Positions 12,777-26,400 of a stretch of 64,000 bases of DNA are shown in pieces; the stretch's first letter is position 1; each line of letters begins with the position of its first letter. The stretch lies in the NCBI RefSeq assembly GCF_000150275.1, contig NW_002060944.1, positions 2,580,152-2,644,151 of the forward strand, read 5' to 3'. A program made the position numbers and the translations under genes. The notes under the pieces were generated by a model, which saw only the letters and a list, made by a program, of their open reading frames with translations, made no database searches and was not told the DNA's origin. The DNA comes from Trichoplax adhaerens (Eukaryota > Placozoa > Uniplacotomia > Trichoplacea > Trichoplacidae).

Positions 12777-15700
12777 GATCTAGATGCTCGACGCTGGGTT
12801 TTCGCCGCCCATATGAATGTACCAAAACTGACATATTCCTTACATAGCTTTTCTGTCAGTAAATATTTTTAATCTCTGAACTCACACTTAATCCAAGTAT
12901 GTATGTTGTCTAATTCAACTATCAATAGCTAGAACTTGAATCATCTTACTACTATCTACACATACTAACAATCAATATCAAATACGTAATAAACTATCAC
13001 AAATAATGTCCACATTAAGGCATTACTTATCTTACCTAGCACTACAAATATAGATATTTTCCGTATTAGCTACTACTGTACTTATTAAAGTATCTTAACG
13101 GTAAGGTAACACGGTAACATCCATCAACCGTACAATTTAACCACTACTGACTGACCTACTGTATTATGAAACTTACATTAATGAAAAACATTGCCTTTTT
13201 CCTTCATATTATTACTGCACATGCTGTAATTTTTTCATTATACAGTAATGTTATAACGGCACTAGCAATTTACTTGGATTTTGGTTTTAAAATGAGCAAG
13301 GTCGCCGTCCAAAAGGAGTTGCGACGATGCAGCTTGACGCAAATACAGCAAAAATTTGATCGAATTACGCACATTCAAATAGCAACTCAGGAACAGATAT
13401 CTATATGAAAAAGAATGACTGCACGACAGGCATAAAAGAACCAGGTGTTGTGATTGTAGCTTCGGCAGAGACTACTCCACAAAAATATTGGAAAAATTTT
13501 TTGATTTATGCAGGAATTATGGAGTAGTTCTTGGTTACGTCACCATGAAAAATTCATCTACACTCTACAGTAATGTCGGACTGCTTAACTGTACAGTGTA
13601 TAGTGTACAGTACAGCCATATGTAATGTTACCGGATGGTATTTCGCAAAGGATGCTTGCGATATGTAGAGGATGAGATATATATTTTATTAGTATCTTAG
13701 AGAGAGAAAAAGCAAGAAGACTCGGAGGAAAGTTTATTAAGGTTACAGTATACATACAGCAGACTGTACGACGTGAATGTACTTGCGGTGCTATACGTTT
13801 TATATGATAGTCCATTATGTTACATCATGGATGAAATTGAGATTACAGTATTGTATCATTTACGATTTTACGTACTGTCCAAGTGCACCAATATTCCTAA
13901 TTGTTTCCTGACAATGAACGCATTATATTGTACGATGCTATCAAATATCAACCTTCTCTATTTGTATTAAGATTGATAGGAGTGCTAATCAATACAAATT
14001 TGGTGAAATGGGGATAAATTACGTGCATTCTCAAGCCACAGTGTTATGAATTTTGATGATGCTTTGCCAATTACAGAGTACTGTACGGTGTACAGTATAG
14101 CATACGAAATAGTTCCCAGAGAAATATTAATTAGCTTCATAAACGACAGTCAGTTAGCATTATAATTATGGTTTGTGTTTCACACGAAGTGACACCATTC
14201 GTATACCCTTCATTTCGAAACAGTATCCAAGTACACTACTATATAGTTGCCATCTCATTACGTTAAGCAAACGCGGAAAGCAAGAATAGGAGTAGGAACG
14301 AAATTAGTACGAGAGCTAGAATGGTGACTAAAAGATTATTACGAATTTCATTGTTAATTAAGCAACGGCATTCGTAAGATCTTCTTGGCATATAACGATA
14401 AATGTTGGTTTATATCGTTCGTATTCTAAAAATCGATAGTTACTTTGTAATATTTTAAAAATGATACGTATATTTGTCTTGCAAGGATACTCGTATTTGA
14501 CATTTAATGAGATGATTTTAGACGAAATCTTTCGCAATAAACCAACAGTGAAAGCAATAAATGTAGACGTACGAATACTGTACAAATCCAAAAATACGCT
14601 CGTACATAGGCTATTATACGACTAAAAGGTAATCGAATTCTGTGTAATTAAACTAAAGAAGTATCCTATGAAAATAGTTATGCGGTACAGGTAACTAAAA
14701 TAAAAATATTGTTATCATTTACTATAGACCAATTCGTACTGTGCTAGAAGTAATTTTCAGGATTACAATCATAGTAGTGTAATACATACTTTATTCCCTT
14801 TCAATGACGGTGGCGAATATTTCACTGGCAATGATTATCGCAGTTGCATGCTGTTTATAGCAAAGTATTTACTACTATTAGCAATACTTGGCACAATGTT
14901 GTAAATAGAATAATGACAATGTGGTGTCTGCTTAGATCTTTCGTTCAATTTAAGTTGATAGCATCCAATGATACTGTTACGGCTTAACTTATGCAACGGG
15001 CAATTTTTACTAGCATGGGTGATACATCGTACGCCTGTCTATTATCTAATAAGAATCAATATATAGTCTATCATTACTTGTGATGTTATTCTAATGCTTA
15101 CTTATTAAATGTTATGAAAATATAACTATTTGAAATAATAGATTATAATTATCAAAAAAGAAAATTGGTGAAAGCTTAATACTTAATATCTTACATTCTG
15201 ATACAACGTTCTTGGAATGAACCTATTTCAAATTTGTCTTGAAAAGCGTTAGCGGTCGTAGTGCATGCTTTACCAATATCGCAAAAGCTAAACTATTAAG
15301 ATTATCTTGCAGAGCTGATTTTGAGACCAACTACTAGAACAAATGTGATCAACAACGACTTTGTTCTCCTTTTAGTAGCATTCCTTTTAGTCGTGAAATC
15401 GGAATCTGCTTATGTTCACGTATCTAATCGTAGCCATAACAATTATCAATAGTGTGGCAATTGTATTCATTTAAAATACGTCTTTATCGCTCTAATTGTT
15501 ACGTAAATTAACGAAGAAAAATACATTATCATGAAATATTAACAATAATAAGAGTTTACCGATATCTTACATATAAAATGTTTTACAATCGCCAGTCGAC
15601 CTTTCTACTGTATTTCATTGTTATTAAAATTTGAATTACTCCTTTTGAGTTTCCTTGAAAGGTCAAAGATACATTTAGTTCCCTGTTTATTTTTTATATA

Positions 15701-18700
15701 AATGGAGTTCTAATAACACAAATTACGAGGCAAAGAAAGAGATAATCATCACAATATGTAAATATTTTAAGTGTTGCGACATGTGATATGCTCTTTGTCA
15801 CCAATTGATCATTATTTAGACATTATACGATCGCAATACCTAACACTTTATATATTCGACTACTTTAATATTTAATAAAGTCATAAGTATATAAAATTAT
15901 AATTCGACTTTACTATCACAATTATCAATTGAGTAACGTAGAATCAAATGATAAATCCTTCATTTAATCAGGCTATCATAAAGTATTATACGGTAATTTG
16001 AGTTTAAAATATGGATAAAGCATAGTATAGCACTGTAAATGTTGCGAAACTGTGGTACGAAATAACCAACTAGCGATTGTTAAAATTAAAGAAGATAATT
16101 GAAATGCTTAAGTACTTCGGTACTAGTCTCCTAGTCTAAATGCGGTATTTAGTAGAATAAAAATTTCTAAGACGAATATTGATATGTGGAATGATTGCCT
16201 AGGTTATTCATGAGAGTTAAAATAATATTACTAAATACATAAGAGTATGCTTAGTATCACTAGAATACGAAATAATGCTATTCAGTGATGAATACAACTG
16301 TGCCCTCTGTATTGCAACCGGTGATTTCAGCGTACCAGAGCATGATTCGAAAGTGAGCTACCGTGCATGATAGCAGTTCGTATCTAGACTTAATTAATAA
16401 GATTTCATTTGTTATGTTGTTGCTTGGATGTATATTGAACAAGCTCTTTCACTCATATTTTCGTATTATACACCAACGACAATGAATTTGATCACTTTTA
16501 ATGTATTGTCTATTTTACTGTTCATTCTGTATACTACTATTGTGCATACTAGTATATGCTAGCTGCTACAAGATTAAAATGAGCACATAGCGGCAATTTT
16601 TAAATTGCAAGCCGAATTTTTCTCATTAAAATACCATGTAATAACAACATTTTATAGTGTGTACTATTACTAACTGCTTATATATCGACAACATGAAATA
16701 CAATGACATCTTATACATTGCATCTTATGAACTTTATTAGCTACTATTCCTCTTTCAATCTATTGCTTATATAAGAATCCGTACCGTATTTAGTAGCATA
16801 TACAGTACAAGTATACTGTATTCGGATAAAATTATTCTGAATAGCGAAGGCGATAGTTTCAATAATTAATATACGAGTAAAACGTATTATTCTATTACGT
16901 GCCGGCTTATACTAGTATATTTATTAAATTAAACATTGCATAAAGCCTTCTAAGCTGCTGACTAACAAAAAAACAGGGTTAGCATATACGATACTAAGCT
17001 ATTGTTGCCTGTTTATTAAAAATTTGGCTGACGTGCGGACATCTTGAACCCTGTGATGTCATACTCTGCAGCTGACAGTTTGTTGTATAAACTACCGCTT
17101 TATATAGTACAATAATGTAATTTGCCAAATCTTACCTTTAGGGAACCCGATCGCCAATGCAGAACCCAAATTATTACCGTTTGATTTAAAATTGAGTTGA
17201 GTACCATATAAAGTATACCGGTATGTACTGTATATACATAATTTGCTTTGTATATCATAATGCAGTTATTGAATGTGGAATAGTTTAGCATCCTTTAGTA
17301 TCAGACTAAATGGTCGCTAAAATGGTTTAAACTTGTAGTAAAGGTGGTAAAAAAATTGCAGGCGTTGTGATTGATAAAAGAAAAATATAGGGCGAGTAAG
17401 TGGTTACTAATAAGCCGTTTCCAGCATGATTATTGAATAATTGAACGCCAGTATTGGTAGTACATTAAGTTGTGTTTTGCTATATTGCTTTCGTTTCATC
17501 ATGCAGACAAGTTATTACATTCATAATGTTTGACAGCTCCGCATTTAACTAACATAAATCCATACAAATTCGTCTATTGCATGAAAATTAAAACAAAGCA
17601 AGCAATAAAATTGTTTCAATACTTGTTTCTAAAGCTTATGGTAATACGCATTTTTAAAATCTGAATAACGTATACCATTCAAATTTTACAAGATGAATCT
17701 TACAACATACAATATTACTAGCTACGTAGACTACGTATTATACTGTAATTATCAATATATATTGCAAACAAGTTCTAAGATAATATACTGTAGTATATTG
17801 AAGTTATGTTTTCTGTTTATTGCTCTGTCAGATTATACAAACAATAGTGATTCAATAATTTTAGCATATACATTAGAAAGTATATATATGGCTAGAGCTC
17901 ATTAATATACAGTAGTTTCATGCCGTCGACAAATAATAACGTATTTATCAATTCGGTTATCTCCTAAATGCATTATTATAAGCTAGCTATTAATTATACA
18001 AATAAACTGGGTTTTAATATTAAGCCTGCTACCGCAAACTAATGAAACGCTAATGAGAAATCTACACTATTGCGCATTTAATTAATTGTGATCTTTGTCG
18101 ATTCGCGCATAATATCCTTATATTCTCTACTTAGAATGACAAAAATGTGAACGAATATTGATCTGTTCTTTGTTAAAATTTATTTCAAAAAGTTGCTTTA
18201 GCAATGAAACCGGTAGCGACTACTTACTTAATAAAAAACATTCAGGAAAAGTTAATAAGATTTTACGGTTTCATTATCATTCTCCATAATCATTTCTATT
18301 CATATGTATAAACATGTTTAAATTTTAAACTATACAAAGAGCGATAGTCATAATAACAATAGGGTTTGCTCAATAGAATAAACTAATTGAATTAAGATCT
18401 ACAGCTGTTATTAGATATGATTTTGAAGTGTAATATGCAATTAAAGGGCTCCTCATATAAGAAGTAGTAAGTGCCTTCGGAAAGTAACTCATTGTAAAAT
18501 GATTATGGCGTTTCAATCTCTTTAAAATATGTATTACATATCAGCTGTGGAGGTTATTTAGCAATTATTTGGGATATTGTAAACTGACTAAGGTGCACAT
18601 TTATAAATTTCGAGATAGTTTCATGACTAAATGATTTTTAATGGCTATATAGTTGATGTTGAGTTAATACGAGTATATGACTTTGCCATCCAGGTCAGCT

Positions 18701-20360
18701 TACTCGTATAAATCGAAATAACATCCGCTATTTAAATGTCAAAAGCTAGCTGCGAAGGTAGATATTTATAGTTATAGATTGGATTAAGAAAGTTGCATAA
18801 TCCGAATCAACATTGTAATTGCAATAGGTTCCGTTAGTCATCACTGTTCACGCATAACTAAACCTAGACAACAATAAGTTACGATGAAATTAATGAAATT
18901 CACGTTTAATAGCAGCCACATCTTTAGCATAATGTGTTATCAGTAAATGATAATTTCAATTACGTACGTTTCATATCGTCACATTTCTCATTTAGGAGTA
19001 TTGCTATAGCCAACAAGAAGAATTCTTAGAAGTCCTGTAACTTGCCTTGTTAACCTAACCCTTCGTTACTTTTTACCATCTAATTTTGTTGTTAATTGAT
19101 TTATAAACAGCATAAATTCTTATCAGCATTCAGTTATATGAACATTGTCTCTGTACACACGCATATACGAATTTTTACTTATGCGATACCTGTTCAGTTA
19201 TGCATTGCTAAGCTAGTAGTAGACCGAGAAAATTAAATTTTGAGAATAAGAATTCAATTTCGTTATAAGTTCTTTCAATTCATATTCTTCTTGCTATGGA
19301 CATGTATTACTAAATCTTTAAATTTTTTTTATATTTATCTCGTATATTCACTTAAATGTGTACGGTAATTACCTTTACAAAATCTAACTTTGCTAATATT
19401 GCTGATTTCGCTAAGCTTATGAATAAGGGTCAATTAGTACAGGCCGTGACATTGATAGTAATGCGATCTTTTTATAGTTAGACAAATAAGCTTAGCCTTG
19501 TGAACATGTGAATTAACGCTAGAATAATTTCGCAAAAAACTCTGTGTTTCATTTCCGCACGTCTGGTTTGAGTTATTATTTGCTGTCAGCCTCGTCTTGC
19601 TGTTTATTCACCGTGAATAAAATTTTATCTAGACGAAACATCGGTCTTTTTGTTCGATATTTTTGAAGAGTATATTGTACGTAATGGTAATAATATAAAC
19701 ACTGATACTGTAATATAATGGAAATGGTAATTTGGGTATGGTCTTTATCAAACCCTGGCGGCACCCACCCCGAAATGTAACAATGGAACTTATTCCATTC
19801 GATCTATATAAAGTATTTCGCCTGCTAATAGATCAGATATTGAGAATAAAAATTGTTGCATTTAGCTAGTGGCGGACAAAGTGGATCTGATTCTTACTTC
19901 TAATTTAGGATATTGCAACAATAAAAAATATTACGATCTCGCCAATTCTCCTAATTTATATTTTATATTTAATATCAATTTATAATTTCTCATTTTAGGC
20001 AATCAAATATGGCATTGCGATCTTTTCATACATAATCGCTAGTGCCTCCCGCAACTTCGATATGTTTTCATTGATATTAGAAACATATACTGTGAAATTG
20101 ATCAAACCTTTTAATATACTTGTATACAGCTTACAACAGACTTAAAATATTTCTTCTACCTCAATAAATCCCTAAATTTGGAGTTTAATTTATTAGAATT
20201 TAAAAGTTCAGATTTACTTAACGTTAATATGAAAGTAAAATAATCTCGCCCACCAGTATTATATAGTCCTTCCGTTATGTCTTTCATTTAATTGCCAATC
20301 GTAGTAATTGCACAACATCCACATAAAATCGACGCCATTTTTATATTCGGTAGTAAACTA
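12777..20360. other. Gene-poor stretch
   Basis: About 7.6 kb of AT-rich sequence with no ORF over 80 codons and no exon I could tie to a family. Small clusters of GTACW words occur near 13588-13615 and 14080-14100. Short unrecognised exons or non-coding RNA genes cannot be excluded. Confidence 0.4.
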
Positions 20361-20810
20361 TTTTTCTGGTGGCGGTAATTACAATATAAGTGGTATAAAT
20401 ATATCTATAATTTGACTATAACAGGATTTTTCTTTATCTTCATAATGTACAGCAACTATGTCTCAGAACAATCCTTATTATTTATTATTCGAGAGTTACT
20501 ACCTACTTCTATTACTGATTTAGAGTAATATAAAACTACTTGCCGTACTGATAAATCTTTAGAGAGATCTCTCAGAGTCTCTTAAACGATTTTTCTGGTG
20601 GAGGTAATTACAACATAAGTGGTATAAATATGTCTATAATTTGACTATAATAGAATCTTTCTTCATCTTCATGATATACAGCAACTATGTCTCAGAATAA
20701 ACCTTATTATTTATTATTCGAGAGTTACTACCTACTTCTATTACTGTTTTAGAGTAATATAAAACTACTTGCCGTGCTGATAAATCTTTAGAGATCTCTC
20801 AGAGTCTCGA
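20361..20810 (+). repeat. Tandem duplication, about 229-bp unit
   Basis: Unit 1 (20361-20589) and unit 2 (20590 to about 20810) both begin TTTTTCTGGTGG and share long near-identical text (GTGGTATAAATATRTCTATAATTTGAC and onward), ending with GAGATCTCTCAGAGTCTC. The few differences and an indel indicate a fairly recent duplication. There is no coding content. Confidence 0.85.
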
Positions 20811-21835
20811 ATAAATCTTCAATGGAGACATTTATTTTAAGGTAGCATTTTTTTTATACGGTAGTACTCTAGGATAGATTTTACTCTAATGTTCAAATTC
20901 TGCAACGTGACATATTTAGCATTCTATTATAGTAATGGTAATAGTTTATTTATTCTTTATCATTAGATCTTCCTCCCATTCATTCAAGTTATATATATAT
21001 GAATAACATAATTGCTATTAAGGTGCTATTGCTGTCACTTCTGTATACAAACTCATATCAAGTTCAATCATTCATATATTATTGTGTAAATACGCGTATA
21101 ATCCGCCCAGAATAGCAAAGTAGAAGCTTTACCAATAGTAACACAGTGACGCACACAAGCTTAGGTGATTTAGAACTGCTTTATTACGGTAGTTTAGGTT
21201 ATTTCTATATGTACACTATATTCGCACTCACATATTTCTTGTGCTACTCATTGCTATTACAGTGTCATCTTTTCACTGCGTATAGTACCTTTGATGCGCG
21301 TACCAAAGATACACTAATTATACTAATTATAACACGAGTTACAATATCCTACTCATGGCTACTACACAGGGTTATGCTATGCTATGCTTGCCAAAATAGC
21401 CCAAAAGTTAAGGTAAGAATACTGTTGCCATATGACACATTGAGACTATAGTGTATAGTAGAGTAGACTACACGTACGAGTTCATGTATGCAGTTGGCAG
21501 TTGCAAATCTCGTGCATCATTCTTCATCTTTTGTACAGTACTAATAGATTTCTGCAATTTCCCTTCAGTTAACTCAATACCATACGGTATTCAGTGTCCG
21601 TATTATCCTAGACACTATACCGTACAAAGTGCCGGAGAAATTTTCCTGATTTGAACGAAAATAAAATAATAAAAAAAATGTACAGAACTTTAACAAATTG
21701 CATATCAAACGATATTAGACGAGTCCATTTGCACGAATCCGTCATTATAATTTACGTACGACGTCTACAGTAGATCTTGCACTAATTATGTTTAAAGTGA
21801 AACCGTCATTCTCGAAATTCGTCAGACAGTTAACT
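20811..21835. other. Non-coding stretch
   Basis: ORFs of 101 and 67 codons lie end to end at 21146-21654 and are rich in Leu, Tyr, Cys and Ile, but I see no start context, splice sites or family resemblance. I treat them as chance. Confidence 0.4.
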
Positions 21836-21996
21836 GTACAGAACAGTACTATGTACTACAGTATAATTTGTAGTTGGCATGTACTGAACAGTGTACAGTA
21901 CAGTGTAGGGTATTCCAAAGTTTTTACACTCGACCGTACCACTGCGTACAGTACAGTACAGTACTTACTGTTCGGTGTACAGTACATTATACTGTA
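21836..21996. repeat. GTACW array upstream of the GoLoco gene
   Basis: A looser array of GTAC separated by one to a few bases (GTACAGAACAGTACTATGTACTACAGTA, then CAGTACAGTACAGTAC) about 450 bases upstream of the GoLoco gene start. It is less pure than the arrays at AK8 and NELFB. Confidence 0.7.
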
Positions 21997-22444
21997 ATAA
22001 AGATAACTGTCCAGCTGCAGTTTATTATGTAAGCACTCGGTCATTGTAAATGTATAGAATATGAATAATAATTAGAAAGAATAATTAGAGGCTTTATTTA
22101 TCAGAAAATCTTCCAGTACGCTTATTTTTTTTTTTATTCTGGGAGGTTTCCGTTGTTGATATTTTATACGCATCTCTGTGGTAGATATCAATCATCTCCC
22201 CATGCTACTGTAAATGACGAGAACTTATTCTAGTGTGGTTGATTGGTTGTTATTTGCTGCATCATTCTACGCCAAACGTATGAACTGTTCGTATAAAAAT
22301 TGAACACCAACAGTTTCGGACTCTATCCAGCATTTTACGATCGATTGCTGGTATTTTACGGCTTGGTTACTCACGCGTATTGCCCAAAGTTTTTATTCAA
22401 AGTCTGAATACGAAACGATAGAATAAATTTTCACTTACCAGAGC

Positions 22445-23444
22445 ATGGATCAAAGCAGACCACCTTTAACTAAGGCAAAATCACTACTAGATCCTCAATG
22501 CCCTTCTAAGACGGCAGAACCCAACCGATTAAATCAAGAATTCGTGGATAGCGTCATGAAAAGTCAGGTTGGTTAAGGATAACTTAAATTCTTTCCTAAA
22601 ATTTCTTCAAACTTATACTATAGTTGTACTTTAGCTGAGCAATATTATACATGTATGCTATATATATGCACTAGCTTTATAAATTTTGTAAGATCATAAA
22701 AACATTAATGATCAGTATTATTAATTACTTATATTATTCGTAGTCATTAAAGCAATTTGATATCGTCGGTATTAGGGAAGGAGCATTTAGAAATTATTGA
22801 GGTTAAAAGTGCTTCTCCATCAAAATTTCAATTAGTGCACAAAATTTCATTCTAGAGAAAGTAGTAATCCTATACAGATTGATAATATATATAAAGGATG
22901 TGGGTATACTGAAACTGCATCATGATATTGTATATGAACTATGGGCTACAATAGAATAACTTGGATTATCAAGTTATTGGATCTTTTCACTTAGTTTGAA
23001 ACTATTAAGATACTGTATTTTAGCTTTTACTACATATTTTGAAAGGTGTGATGCCGTATCAGTACCTTATTATGGAGTAGAATGCGATATTATACTTATG
23101 CATATATCTTATTGTATCCTTAGTTATGATATAATTATTGTTAGATTTATTTTTATTCCTTCTCTATCCGCTTAAATATATACGTACATACGAGTACAAG
23201 AGTATATATATATATATATACTGTATACTGTAAGTGCAGAAATCGTTCGCACGCGAAAAAATTTGATAAATTTGGATTTTATCTTTTACAATGAATTTAT
23301 TAGTCTGAGAGATTAGACGAACAACGATGTAGTGCTTTTCTACTCAATCAAGATCTCATCCAATTGATCGATAAAGTACAAAGCAAGGGAAGAATGGATG
23401 ACCAACGCTTCACGAACGAATGTAAGACTGGTTACCAGAAATAG
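22445..23444 (+). CDS. Small double-GoLoco protein (GPSM/PCP2-like)
   Basis: Exons 22445-22567 and 23304-23444 join in phase 0 (CAG/GTTGGT donor, TTAG acceptor). The product is about 87 residues, starting MDQSRPPLTKAKSLLD. It carries two GoLoco (G-protein regulatory) motifs: FVDSVMKSQSERLDEQR at about 35-51 and LIQLIDKVQSKGRMDDQR at about 59-76. The second has the classic R-M-D-D-Q-R end whose Arg contacts nucleotide in G-alpha(i/o)-GDP. Such proteins act as guanine-nucleotide dissociation inhibitors. There are no TPR repeats, so it resembles PCP2 or GPSM3 more than full GPSM1/2. The C-terminus is uncertain: a good donor (GAAT/GTAAGA) precedes the in-frame TAG, so further exons may exist. Confidence 0.8.
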
Positions 23445-26400
23445 ATTGCTGCGATTTCTTAATAACATTCAAAATATTTTGTATGGGCAGAATATAAGCT
23501 ATAACGTACTGTATGAAATAATTCCACCTGCGAGTCAAATACAATTAGATTTTATCGATCGTTTTCTCTATGATGTCTATTAATTTTGAGGCATATCGGT
23601 ATTGTTGTAGTAGGATCTCTAAAATTTGATGTTTGCCGAAGATAGAAATACTATCATACTTTAATTGTCAAAAAATTGGCTAAAAATTATCAAAATGAAA
23701 AATAGAATGTAGTTTACGCGTATATGTGCTTAAGGGTCAGCATATAGAAACGATTCAGTGATCAGATATGTAGGTTGTAAAATTAAAATTTGCCAAATTA
23801 TTTCATATAAATAATCATAAAACTAATTCTTTCATTTTAACGGCAAAGTTTGTAATAATCCTTCACTTTGCCTATTTTTTAATACAGCAGCTAGATCTAG
23901 AATATTTGTTTTAGTTTTGCACTAATACAATGTATAGCAGTGCTTTTAGATTAAAACAGTTTGCTTGCTGTGGATTTTTTGCTCGTCGATTGTTTGTATG
24001 TTTGTATATTATACGTAGTTACGTTTGATGATGTTACTCCAAGTTACGGCGTATCTTGATTGGCAATCTATGCCTAGTATACAGTATAGCGTAGACACAG
24101 ATACACCTTAGGACAATTAACCATATTTAAATATAAGTTGGAGCAACAAATATAGCACGGCCAATTAATTATTTACTTCGATTATAAGAATTTGGCAACG
24201 TAGTTGTTCTCCATTGCTTCCTGAATGCTAAGTATATACCGTCTTCGAAATGGCTCGCTGTGATAAAATGGAATCAAACAGAGACTCAAACGCTGTTCTA
24301 TAGTAGTATAGTAAAGTATGAATACAAGTAGCAATAAAACTCTTATCAACTAACAACTGGGTTATCAGTTAAATCGAAAATTGAAAGTGGACTTTACGAT
24401 GCTTTAAAAGTAACGAATCTTCCTTTGATTTAATTTTAACGTTTACTGCATCAACAACATTCAATAAATGCTATAAAACTGTCTGTTAATTTCACCAGGA
24501 ATTTACGACGTCTAGATTATGATTGGGCTATTAATATTTTGATAGTTGATATGAAAAACAGAATACATGGCAAAAAAAACGATCATCCAAATGTTAATTA
24601 TGAGCAACTAAAGAAATATAGCATACTTACAATGCTTACTATTTTATACTATGATGAACTACTTTGCCAATGCTTTATATCTATTGAAGAGCTTAGTTGT
24701 CAATCTTATAGACTAGTAAAGTAGTAATGCGATTCTGTACTATCTTGGAATAAATCTAATTAGTTTCATGATGAACACGGTTTGCAAATTATGGTGAAAA
24801 TTTGGCAGTCAATTATGGTGAAGTTGTAATTTCTAGTATAATAAGGCCATAGTAAGAGTGGTACATTGGATCAGTTAAATGTATAATGTTACAATGAAAC
24901 AATGAATTGAAATATCCAATTGCGGAGACTACAGTACTTTGTATTGTTTAATATAAAAAATAAGGTATGATTGGAGGGATCAAAATGATAGGCGAATGTA
25001 TAACATTTATGATCAATTTTCAACTAAGTATCGTCGTATCTAAGCTATTCATCAACATTTGATTAATTATGGATAACGATATCGCTAATAAATAATGAAA
25101 TTTTTATTCTTTTATACATTTAGCAACGGTCCAACGCTCGATACGCTCAGTATGATACGATATTGAATCTAGGAAAGATCTCATATTTATTGCTCACTAC
25201 CGTGCAAACCTACATTTTTTGCGGAAGTACAGTAAATAGAATTACTGTTAGAATGAACGAAAAAAGTTTCTTTCTGGTGCTTCTTGAAAGCTTCAACAAG
25301 ATATCATGCCACGGCTTAAATATGGCATTTACAATTCGTAAAATCTTGTCATACACCAAAAATTTTAACCATTTGGTTTAAAAGTCTAAGTGTTACCAAC
25401 TTAGGTTACTTTTCAGTAAGATTGCATGCCAAGTGATACTTGGCTGTTTTATGAATGATTTTAATGAATAACGTGCATCTTTGACGAATAGCAGAGCTTC
25501 ATCAACTATAATCTACTTTTGACTACGTTTATAATTTAATTTCAAAAAGTGGACATTACACACTTAATAGCCAAATTTATAGATTCGTCTAGATCTAATC
25601 TAAACACACATCCTTGCTTTTCGAATAAAATTACAATGTCCCATAATTACTCATATAATTAAAAAAAAGATGAAGTATTGAAACTATTGAAACTTATGAA
25701 CATTGATTTAGTGGCACAATAACACAAAATAGAATGATGAAATGGTACTAATATATAGAAGTAAAGTTTTAAAAGGAGCTTAATATAGACGTTTAGCTTA
25801 TTGTTTAAAGGCAAATTTAAATCGATGAAATATGTCAGATTACTATATTTGAACGTTTTGCAGGATCATTTGACGTAAAAGTCTGTCCAAGACGGAGTAC
25901 ACTAAATCGTATAATATCCGCAGTATTTTAATTATGAAAGAACTAATCGGATTAAAGATTATCCCAATGCCGTATCAAATGCTGCATATATACTGTACAA
26001 GACTCAAATAACCTGATCACTCAATAACTATAAGAGCTTATATAATAATTTCGTACTTATCACTACGTTATCGACTAATTAAAAGATTGATTGCCATATT
26101 TTTATGTCTATACGGTAAAATTCTCACTAAATAAACTGATGTCAACGTTGCCCCATATAATTTAGAATGCGCCATTTCCGAAGACCTTAAACGCTAGGAA
26201 ATAATTATAGTTTACCCTGCATATATAGAAAAATAGATATCAACATTTAATTGCTAATTTTGTCTATAAGATTTTCGCATTCATTTCTCAAAGCATGTAG
26301 CGGAAGATTAAGTGAGAAATATTTTTAAAGGTATTATTAGTATTTTAACACCATTGCAATATTCATTTTTTACAAAAATAGCGACTGACAAAAGAGATAA

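Noticed and set aside
12639-12872. 77-codon plus ORF (and a 60-codon ORF in another frame)
   Set aside because: It is read through the two arms of the long hairpin and shows no splice sites or family likeness.
21146-21654. Two adjacent hydrophobic plus ORFs (101 and 67 codons)
   Set aside because: There is no start context, splice signals or recognisable motif; Leu/Tyr/Ile richness is expected from AT-rich sequence.
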